64,000 bases of DNA, taken from the NCBI GenBank assembly GCA_024036415.1, contig JAMWET010000950.1, positions 353,001 to 417,000 on the forward strand, written 5' to 3'. The stretch is from Prochilodus magdalenae (Eukaryota > Chordata > Actinopteri > Characiformes > Prochilodontidae). Both the position numbers and the translations under genes were made by a program. This document shows, one piece after another, positions 54,841 to 64,000 of the stretch (its first letter is position 1; each line of letters begins with the position of its first letter). The notes beneath the pieces were generated by a model. That model was not told the origin of the DNA. It saw only the letters and a list, made by a program, of their open reading frames with translations, and ran no database searches.

Positions 54841-55277
54841 TGACCTCCTGGTGGTGATAGTACTCTGAGGATGTGAACATAACAAGCAGAAATGTACCAA
54901 ACTGATCCACCCTGTAAGACTACAGGACTTCTATGGTACTAGATATTAGAATCAGGTAGAGTTTCACCTCAGGTGCTCCCTGCAAGAAGAAACCGAACAC
55001 CAGCAAACCCACCATATGCTGTGTTCTGGATGCTGGTAAGCTGCAATGAAAAGTTGATAAACTGGAACCACCAAAACCAGCATATCACTCCTCACAGACT
55101 AATAAAACCCCATATCTCCAAAATGATAACTTTACAGGAGGAGAAAATGTACTTTACTTTAAATGTAAATAAACAGATCCAGACCACTTATTTTGGACCA
55201 CTGTAAATTCATCATGAAATGTACACACAAAGTGCAACTTTCAAATTAGATTAAAAATATTACAATAAATATTGTCA

Positions 55278-56190
55278 ACCAGCATCAGACCAGTACTATA
55301 CCAGCTTAAACCAGCATCAGACCAGTACTATACCAGCTTAAACCAGCATCAGACCAGTAGTATACCATCTTAAACCAACATCAGACCACTATACCGTCTT
55401 AAACCAACATCAGACCAGCACTATACCAACTTAAACCAACATCAGACCAGCACTATACCAACTTAAACCAACATCAGACCAGTACTATACCATCTCAAAC
55501 ACACATCAGACCACTACACCATCTCAAACCAACATCAGACCACTATACCATCTTAAACCAACATCAGACCAGCACTATACCAACTTAACCAATATCAGAC
55601 CAGTACTATACCATCTTAAACCAGCATCAGACCAGCAATATACCAGTTTAAACCAGCATTAGACCAGCACTATACCATCTTAAACCAACATCAGACCAGC
55701 ACTACCACCTCAAACCAACATCAGACCACTATACCATCTTAAACCAACATCAGACCAGCACTATACCAGTTTAAACCAGCATTAGACCAGTACTATACCG
55801 ACTTAAACCCACATCAGACCACTACACCATCTTAAACCAACATCAGACCAGCACTATACCATCTTAAACCAACATCGGACCAGCACTATACCACCTCAAA
55901 CCAACATCAGACCACTATACCATCTTTAACCAACATCAGACCAGCACTATACCATCTCAAACCAACATCAGACCACTATACCATCTTAAACCAACATCAG
56001 ACCAGTACTATACCATCTTAAACCAACATCAGACCAGTACTATACCATCTTAAACCAACATCAGACCAGCACTATACCATCTTAAACCAACATCAGACCA
56101 GCACTGTACCATCATAAACCCACATTAGACCAGCACTATACCATCTTAAACCAGCATCAAATCAGCATACTATTCCAATTTAAAACAGCA
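55278..56190. repeat. minisatellite, 29-32-bp unit
   Basis: About 29 imperfect copies of a unit built from ttaaaccaacatcagacc followed by agcactataccatc. Some units lack the three bases agc, giving 29 instead of 32. Units differ at a few positions (gtacta / gcacta, catc / agct / aact). No protein is encoded. Confidence 0.95.
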
Positions 56191-56259
56191 ATGCATGCTG
56201 GTCTGAGCAGTATTTTTCAGTTGTCTTATTTAAAGTAATCTAAAATTCAGAGTAATAAC

Positions 56260-56500
56260 AAATCAAAATCAAATCAAATCACTTTTATTGTCACATCACA
56301 TTTTCACAGGTGTGAAGGTGAGTGAAAAACTTCAGTACTTCAATACAAACATATAAATTAGACAATAAATATATACAATAGTAAGCACTAAAATCTCTGT
56401 TTATACTATTTTACAATTATGAATAAAAGTTATGAATAAAAACTATGATATATGCAGATGTACACATTATCATTTAGCACTATGGTAAGGCTGAGGTAGA
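56260..56500 (-). mobile_element. LINE-type 3' tail
   Basis: Read on the minus strand it ends gatgtgacaataaaagtg followed by TGATT-type units, a form typical of 3' ends of some fish non-LTR retrotransposons. 5' truncated; no reverse transcriptase. Confidence 0.6.
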
Positions 56501-57599
56501 TGAGAGATGCAGGGTATATACAGGGCATATATATATATAGCTAATGATAAAAAAGAACTGTACGCATTATCCCAGTAAATAACCAGGAACCTTATCGCTC
56601 CTATGTTTTTTTTTCCCATTGACCATTTAGATTAAAAGAGCATATAGTAGTCTGAAGTCCTTATTTCTGAGTTGTTACATTGTCAACACAGCTTTCTTTT
56701 ACTGAATTGACACATTCACTAGTAATTCAGACAGCAGTATTTGCCAGACCAAATTATTAGTATTAAAATTGGACAATATAAAATCTAATTTTAAACATTC
56801 AAGAATACATACCAATTAGAACTGATTGTTAAAGCGATCATAGTCCATAAACTAACACTGAGATACAAAAATAACTGTAGTATAATATAATGCTGAGGTT
56901 TCTCTCATTATTATCGGCATGTGATTTTAACCCTATGACAGCATAACACCTTTTATGAGTGTTTCAATGAGCAGGACACGTACTAAATGTTTTTTTTCGT
57001 ACTGCATCAAGCTGAGTTCACTGTCTAAGTCATTTAAGGTGGCACCTGAGCACAGGAACCATGCTGGAGAATTAAAGAGAAAATGTCTGCGTCATCATGA
57101 AACCACGTGGCTCCTGTAGAGGTTGTTTTATTGAGCACTAGATGGCAGTATGAGCATGTGTTTCGGAGGGACCGAGAGTGAACCAGACAGAGTGACATCA
57201 CAAATGTCTTTAAGTTAACGGAGAGGGTTTATACGGATTAGTTAGATGAATACAAATGAATGTAAAAATCTTCCCGCATATTTTAATGTTTATTTCTAAA
57301 ACACCATTCATGTAAATTCACGTAACTCACACTGAGAAGTCTCGGTTTTCTGGGTTTTGTGATCAGTGAAATGCCAACTCTGGTCTTAAACTATAGGCTT
57401 TCTTTACCTTGAGGTCTGTAAACGCTGGTTAACAGTTCAGGAGGCCATGCAGACAGACCACACACTAATCGAACCCAGTGTCAGTAACCTGAGCATACAG
57501 GCTTTGCAGTTTTTGCTGTTTATTTACCCAGGGAGGGATAGAAAAGATTTATCCTATAGACCTATCCCTCGAGACATTTAAAAGGAGCTGTCCTGGATG

Positions 57600-58284
57600 A
57601 ATGAATGGATGGATGTTTTACACAGTGGAGCCGAAATAAACAAACTCTTTATAAACTGGAATAGCTGTTATTTACCCAACAACCCTCACTTTACACACAC
57701 GCTCACTCCCTCGGCTCTCCCTAACTTTACGCCCACACTGGTCAGCAGCCAACATGGCTGTTACTCGTGTATTCCTTGCCTGTGAATCCAGCAGGCTATC
57801 TGTGTTACTCTGGTCGTTGTAGTCACCCTGCACCCTCAGCCGAAGTTCAGGCTTGTTCACTGCACTCACATACCACAGACAGGCAGACCAGCCTCATCAC
57901 TTCCTTCATTTCACGCAGAGGCTGTTCTACCCTGAAAGACAGTCTCCTCCCCCACCGGGCTGCTGTACTGGGGAGAAAAGAGCCCTGTTTGTCTCACAGG
58001 AAGAACTTTCAAACATGAAGAAAAGCGTCAGTTGAGAAACCGCCAGTGAACACCTTCTGTACTGCTCTGACTTGCCGACTGAGGCTTGCTATGCTTTCCT
58101 GTCAGACAGCCGCCGCAGCAGCAGCACACGTCCACCTTCTACCAGATGGACTGAGCCTTTGAACCGAAGCTTTCAGAGGGTCCTGGGAGCTGGAGGTGCC
58201 CCTCAAGCACTTAACCCCAGCCTGCTCTGCTCCGGTCTCCTGTCTTTCTCAGGATTACACTTTTAGACTCGAACTTCTGGAGCA
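57600..58284 (+). promoter_or_regulatory. probable IP3 receptor promoter / 5' UTR
   Basis: Region upstream of the first coding exon with rising GC (58080-58230) and a spliced-UTR acceptor candidate at 58252. No clear TATA box or start site; extent inferred. Confidence 0.3.
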
Positions 58285-58376
58285 ATGTCAGAACACAGGT
58301 CGAGTTTCCTTCACATTGGGGACGTCGTGTCTCTGTACGCGGAGGGCACTGTCAATGGATTTATCAGCACACTGGG
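58285..58376 (+). CDS. inositol 1,4,5-trisphosphate receptor, first coding exon (gene continues past window)
   Basis: IP3 receptors are ER calcium-release channels. ATG at 58285 gives [17 protein letters not shown] then [14 protein letters not shown], the start of the suppressor domain, almost identical across the family. Donor gtacgt follows at 58377; the last codon is split GG|n. Within the family the MSE- start and FLHIGD resemble ITPR3, while human chromosome 12 holds ITPR2 with EEA1, PLEKHG7 and NUDT4, so the paralogue is not resolved. An acceptor-like tctttctcag at 58243-58252 suggests the 5' UTR is spliced. Further exons lie beyond 64000, so intron 1 exceeds 5.6 kb. Open frames in other frames over 58072-58543 are shadows. 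Confidence 0.85.
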
Positions 58377-58919
58377 GTACGTTATTAGCTCTCACCCACA
58401 CTCACCTATACCTTTCTTTACTGGGCACATTTCCCGAAATGACCTGTACCATGCCGAGATTTCCACGGACATGTCTGGAAGTCGTAGGCAGGCCAGCGCC
58501 TCAGGCGTGTCAGAGAAAGTTTATAGCATCTAGCACTGAATAAGGAAGTAAGTGGGCCCGAGGCGCGAGCGAGCAGGGGGAGTGGGCAGTGGAGCATTGA
58601 AGAGCATTCAAATCACATAACAGGAATGCAAAGCTGGCTATTTGTTTACACACGTTGCTCTTGAATCACTTTATGGCCTCCAGATCGTGTCTGCTGGCGC
58701 ATATCTCGTGGTCAGCTCGCCTGTTTAAATGCTAATAGCTACAACATTTATTTGTTGATCTTATTCCTGAAGACTCCTGTTTGTTTTAGTTGGCTGTAGA
58801 TGGACGTCTGTGTGTTCTGTGTTTGTGTCGTGTGTTTATGTGGCCAGTTTAAATAGTTTGAAGTTGATTTCATTCAGTCTAGGTCAACATTGGATCAGTT
58901 GATATTTAGTCCATATGGT

Positions 58920-59160
58920 ATACACTTTAAAAGGATGGCTCTTCAGGGGGTTCCTAATAGAGAAACTGTTTATATAAAGATCCATGATTAAAAGATCCTT
59001 CGCACTGTGAAAGTGTTCTTCAGATGCTAGGAAAATGCCCTGTAGACGTAGCAATAAAAAGGGTAAGGGTTCCTACAAGCTGGGTATTGTAACGACTAAA
59101 GAACACTTTTTAAAGCTATAAGGAACCTTTTCACACTTTTCATCTATCTGAAGAACCTGT
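58920..59160. mobile_element. GGTTCTTT-type miniature element, copy 2
   Basis: Starts acactttaaaaggatggctc and contains reciprocal words such as gaagaacc near the right end. Diverged from the copy at 53708. Confidence 0.45.
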
Positions 59161-62096
59161 CATGATGTAAATAAGTTTTAAAATTTACATTTTAATAGTC
59201 AGGATATATCTGAGGGGTCTTTCACACAGCAGGATTACCCAAATAAATGTCCAACACAAATATGCCCCAGCTCTTTTGACAGACTTGACTTTGGGCTTAT
59301 CTGGCTAAATTAACGAAATCCTGCTTAGTGAAATACCCTGCAGCGTATTTTCACTATTTTTATGATACTCCATACTAGCTGTGCACGATACCAGAAAAAG
59401 GTATTTCCCTGCAATATTCTCTGTGTACCTGCGAATCCATGAATCAGAGCCGTGGAAAGGTGCAGGCTTTTCTCCTGTATCAAGCAGCAGAAGAGTTGTA
59501 GCATGGCATTGACACTGGTCATTCATTCGTCTTGCCTTACTAGACATTGCAGGTGCTGTGATGTGATTATTGGACACTTGCGCATTAAGATGGCGCCCCC
59601 GAAACTATGTATCGTGCAGCCCTACTGCATATGCATCACAACATTTAGGATTCCTGAAGTAGGATGAGATTAAACAAAAAAAGAGCCATTAGTGTCGCAT
59701 TAAAAACACAAAAAATATCAGTACAGTCATTTCATTGGCTGGGCCACGTGCTGTGCTGCACTACATACAGTTAAACAGGACTGAATGTTTGGGGCTGATT
59801 TTAATTTTGTTACCTGTGCTTTATTTCACCTGAAACTCTGGCAGTGTAGACTAAATAACACATTGAACACAATATATATAACAGTATTTGTGAATAGGCC
59901 AAAATCAGTTATCTGTTTGTATCCTGTATAACATATTCCTGGCTGTGATTCCAATTAGCGCAGCGCTACTATTTCACTCTTTGTGTAATGAAGACTGCAG
60001 ATGTTTAGCTACTCACACTGTCCTCTATATGCTCAGAAAAGCACACTGTGAAGTCATATATAATAATAGCAATGAGTATTTTCATATTGCCCACCTCACA
60101 CGTATTTCCTGTAGTACAAGACTTTGTTGTCAGCTACAGTGAGAATTTTAGTAGCTCAGGTAAATCACTTGTACGATTACTCAGCGTGCAGAATTTTCGG
60201 AAGTACATATGGATCCAGCTGAGTGTTTTTTCAGGTGAAGTCATTCGTTTAGTGTTACGCTTTGTGTGGAAAATCCTGCCTAAATGTTGTAGGTGTTTGT
60301 TTGAACTGTGCCATGACTCATACTTCAGATGAGATGCTTCAGTTATGGATTTTGCAGGTTGCAGCATGACTGCACCAGTTGCGTTAGCTGCCCTGTAGCT
60401 TCAAAAATAAGCAGTTTAAACACCTAAGCTGTGCACTGTGGCCTCTGGAAAGGTACCGGATGGCTTGGGTTGTTGTTAATGAATCAATGACCAGGGAGTT
60501 AGTTTGAATCTTGAAAAAAGCCATTTTAATGTAAAGTAGGCACAGTCCTTTGTATGGCCCTACAGATTGCGGTACATGTTTGCATGTTGGCCGCTGCAAC
60601 CAAAGCACTGCTAATGAATGGCCCAGAGCAGACTAGGATGCCGGAAAAGGCCCGGATTTGGAGAACTGCCATCAGTTCACCTCTATAGGAACACAGCATT
60701 CTGTGGCAGATTGTTCTGCAGTAGATATTCATAATGAGAGCCAGATTTGCTGTGCAGATGCACTGATATCAGTTTGAGCTTAGGGCTTCCAGAGAACTTG
60801 TGGTATGATCTTAGAAACTTTCATTATGGGACAGAAGAGAAAGTGCTACGGATGCCTGTCTAATCTGATTGAAATGCTCATGATCACTCACTCTGTTTTG
60901 TCATTGTTTTGTCACTCAGCTGTTTGTCTTTGTTTTTGTTCTAATGCTCATATGACTACAAACCATGATCTGGTTTTATAGAATGGACCAATACGAGTTC
61001 TGCGTAGTACTAAGCTCCTTCACATGTAAGATGGCATTCTTACCTAAACAGCGTCTGTCTATTTTTTACCCCATCATCAAGTAAATGGAGCTGTAATGAG
61101 CATGTTTGTGAACCACAACTGGGCCACATTTAGTTCATATTTAACCTGTTCAGGTAGGCCGTGTCTCTTAAAGTACAACTAGTGTTGTGTGTACAATGAC
61201 GTGTTTCACCACCTCACCGCTTTAAGTGTGAGAGGAAACCGTTAGTCTTTTATGAGCACATGAAGTGAGTCTATTAATGCTTTCCTGTTTTTCTATCCAG
61301 CACTAAATAACATATCCTATTGCCATCTTTTGTCTCCATTTAAGCTCCTAGCTCAGATATGAAGAAGTGGAGGAAGTTAGGAGGATGTTAGCAGGAGAAC
61401 GTTAGCACTCATTCAAGAAAATGACTTTGGCAACGTTGATGTGGTGTTAAGAGCAGTTGTCTCCATGTATATAGTCCTGCATTGTGCAGCCGTCTGACAA
61501 TGGTGCTGACACTAACAGGATGACTCATCAAGGGCATCACTATGTGCTGAACTTTTGCAGTTACAGCTGTTGGGTCAGTCAGGTACACAGATAAGGCTTG
61601 TCCTTGCTTATGTCACATGTGCAGCCGAGCGTGAAACTTAAATCATTTGCATGTCAAACCTACCCACCAAGTTGCATTCCTGTCTGTCAATTCCTTCTGT
61701 CTAATGTTTGTGCAACAGTGATGATGAGTGTATTAGCATGTTTAGCATATAGTTATATAGAATTTGTATTTGTATTTTTTTGGCCCTGAATGGACAGCAT
61801 AACACCATAGTAAGTTTATTTTTAGAGACCCCCTGGAATTTAGATTTTGAGACTTTCAGCAGATCTAAGAGGTCAATTAATGGCCTGGACCCACCCAGGA
61901 CCCCCTTTATTTCACACCTTGGTCCTGTTTATATGGGTTAAACATAGCGCCTTATGTGAAATGTTCAAAATCATTGTATTCATAGTTTTTGATTATTGTT
62001 TTCAAGTGTGGCATTATTTTTATTTCTCAGACCAAAACAAATTCTCATAATTCTTAACTTGCACTGTAAATATTTTGCCATCTCTGGTGTATAGAG

Positions 62097-63193
62097 CAGT
62101 AGCAGATAAAGTCAAGGGTGATGACTGAAGCCAGTGGTAGATAAAGGTCAATAGTAGATGACTGAGATCAGTAGTAGATGAAGGTCAATAGTAGATGACT
62201 GAAGTCAATAGTAGATGAAGGTCAATAGTAGATGACTGAAGTCAGTAGTAGATGAAGGTCAATAGTAGATGACTGAAGTCAATAGTAGATGAAGGTCAAT
62301 AGTAGATGACTGAAGTCAGTAGTAGATGAAGGTTAATAGTAGATGACTGAAGTCAGTAGTAGATGAAGGTTAATAGTAGATGACTGAAGTCGGTAGTAGG
62401 TAAAGGACAATAGTAGACGACTGATGTCAGTAGTAGATGAAGGTCAATAGTAGATGACTGAAGTCAGTAGTAGATGAAGGTCAATAGTAGATGACTGAAG
62501 TCAGTAGTAGATGAAGGTCAATAGTAGATGACTGAAGTCAGTAGTAGATGAAGGTCAATAGTAGATGACTGAAGTCAGTAGTAGATGACTGAAGTCAGTA
62601 GTAGATGAAGGTCAATAGTAGATGACTGAAGTCAGTAGTAGATGACTGAAGTCGGTAGTAGGTAAAGGACAATAGACGACTGAAGTCAGTAGTAGATGAC
62701 TGAAGTCAGTAGTAGATGAAGGTCAATAGTAGATGACTGAAGTCAGTAGTAGATGAAGGTCAATAGTAGATGACTGAAGTCAGTAGTAGATGAAGGTCAA
62801 TAGTAGATGACTGAAGTCAGTAGTAGATGAAGGTCAATAGTAGATGACTGAAGTCAGTAGTAGATGACTGAAGTCAGTAGTAGATGAAGGTCAATAGTAG
62901 ATGACTGAAGTCAGTAGTAGATGAAGGTCAATAGTAGATGACTGAAGTCAGTAGTAGATGACTGAAGTCGGAAGTAGGTAAAGGACAACAGTAGACGACT
63001 GAAGTCAGTAGTAGATGACTGATGTCAGTAGTAGATGAAGGTCAATAGAAATTGACTGATGTCAGTAGTAGATGAAGGTCAATAGAAATTGACTGAAGTC
63101 AGTAGTAGATGAAGTTTAATAGTAGAAGATTGAAGTCAATAGCAGATGAAAGTCTGTAGTAAATAACTGAAGTCAATAGTAGATGAAGGTCAA
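62097..63193. repeat. minisatellite, 37-bp unit with 20-bp sub-unit
   Basis: Roughly 30 units. The main unit is tagtagatgaaggtcaatag followed by tagatgactgaagtcag (37 bases). At several places a 20-base unit tagtagatgactgaagtcag is repeated alone, a nested higher-order pattern. It resumes at 63401-63450 after an insertion. Confidence 0.95.
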
Positions 63194-63400
63194 TAAGATA
63201 AGATAAGCTTTTATTATCCCACATGGGGAAAATTTCATTGTTACAGCAGAACAATAGCAGCAGAACAGATACAGAACAAGAGGTTGACTAAAGTGCAGAT
63301 TTACAGAATGCAGAATAAGAAACTACAGAAAATAAATTAATCTCTATTGTTCGGTTAAAAATAAAATAAAATACAGTAAGAAACTGTACAAATTTGCTTT
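63194..63400 (-). mobile_element. LINE-type 3' tail inserted in the minisatellite
   Basis: Read on the minus strand it ends ccccatgtgggataataaaa followed by CTTAT-type units (agataagataagc on the plus strand), typical of a fish non-LTR tail. Minisatellite units lie on both sides. Confidence 0.6.
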
Positions 63401-63450
63401 GTAGATGACTGAAGTCAGTAGTAGAGGGCGGTCAATACTAGATGGCTGAA
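63401..63450. repeat. minisatellite remainder after insertion
   Basis: gtagatgactgaagtcagta and gtcaatactagatggctgaa continue the 62097-63193 array after the LINE tail. Confidence 0.85.
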
Positions 63451-64000
63451 GATGACAGAGCAGTTTAGAGTAAGTGGTGTTCCAAAGTAAACATTAGTCA
63501 AGGGTATACAGCGCTCTTAAGTGCTGTATGTGAGCAGACTGTTAGGGATGTAGAAAATGTGTCTACTTTGTTTTGACCCACTTTAGAATTAGAGTTGTAC
63601 TTCTCACTTTGATTATCAGCATTTTAGTGCCATTTGCATATTGTGCTCTTTTTTGTTGACCCATTACTCCTCGTTGGTGTGCTGTGCTATCTTCCTGCTT
63701 TGCTGCTGGTGGTGTTGTAAGCGGCTCTGGTGGGCTGAGTCACATGATGCTGTAGAGAGGCTGGGTTACCTCAACCAGGGTAGGAGTAGGTGACCACTAA
63801 TGCAAACAGGTGCACTGGCATTTGTCTAAAACAGGAACGCAATGATTAATAAATCTTGGAAAGAAATCAAGAACAAAAGTAATGATAGACGTGCTGTTGG
63901 TGTGACGTGGTGATGAGGAAAAAGCTCTGCTTATTAAAGGCGCATTGTTACACACTTGACACTAACTGATTCCTCAAGAAACAAACTAGATGGGAAAGTT

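Larger units (their letters stand above)
54841..57990. other. intergenic region between plekhg7 and the IP3 receptor (head to head)
   Basis: About 3.2 kb between two divergently transcribed genes. It contains the 55278-56190 minisatellite and the LINE-type tail at 56260-56500. The rest is AT-rich and no gene is supported. Confidence 0.6.
58377..64000 (+). other. IP3 receptor intron 1 (partial)
   Basis: No second coding exon (which should read like LVDDRCVV) was found before the window end. It contains the second GGTTCTTT element and the 37-bp minisatellite with an inserted LINE tail. Confidence 0.7.

Noticed and set aside
55278..56190. Spaced repeats suggesting a CRISPR array
   Set aside because: Units are head-to-tail with no unique spacers, the host is a vertebrate, and no cas genes are present; it is a minisatellite.
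58072..58543. Several overlapping plus-strand frames near the IP3 receptor exon
   Set aside because: Only the frame from 58285 has family residues and ends at a proper donor; the others are shadows or 5' UTR.
62097..63193. Possible CRISPR-like or satellite centromere array
   Set aside because: Contiguous 37/20-bp units without spacers and only about 1.1 kb long; minisatellite.

Overview
The window is nuclear DNA of a ray-finned fish. The evidence is vertebrate-type genes split into many short GT-AG exons, kilobase introns and dense fish-type repeats (Tc1-like, hAT-like and palindromic miniature elements, LINE 3' tails, micro- and minisatellites). Some repeats resemble families I associate with otophysan fishes (characins, catfishes, carps), but that narrower placement rests on memory. 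No prokaryotic, CRISPR, tRNA, rRNA or retroviral content was seen.

Layout. (1) 1-3988, + strand: 3' end of a nudt4-like gene; only the last coding exon is inside, preceded by a repeat-bearing intron. (2) 6500-30135, + strand: complete eea1, 29 coding exons that join without a frame break into 1397 residues, from an N-terminal C2H2 zinc finger through a very long coiled coil to a C-terminal FYVE finger; the 3' UTR probably reaches about 33.0 kb. (3) 34034-53478, - strand: complete plekhg7-like RhoGEF, 15 coding exons giving 722 residues with DH and PH domains, plus a probable noncoding first exon near 54.5 kb. eea1 and plekhg7 are tail to tail, with roughly 0.6 kb between probable polyadenylation sites. 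(4) 58285 to the window end, + strand: first coding exon of an inositol 1,4,5-trisphosphate receptor and more than 5.6 kb of its first intron.

Function. EEA1 is the Rab5 and PI3P tether of early endosomes, NUDT4 removes phosphate from inositol pyrophosphates, IP3 receptors release ER calcium, and PLEKHG7 is a predicted Rho-family exchange factor. Three of the four touch phosphoinositide or inositol phosphate signalling, but the grouping is most simply inherited synteny (EEA1, PLEKHG7 and NUDT4 are neighbours on human 12q22), not an operon-like system.

Most notable secondary observations: a candidate 15-nt in-frame microexon in eea1 intron 9; a TGT microsatellite filling the space between a branch-point-like site and the eea1 exon 11 acceptor; a 509-bp hAT-type miniature element with near-perfect 8-bp target duplication and a 46-bp-arm hairpin; a palindromic element family present several times; two minisatellites each next to a LINE-type 3' tail; a NAGNAG acceptor and a start-overlapping uORF in plekhg7. 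I found no convincing new multi-gene biological system.
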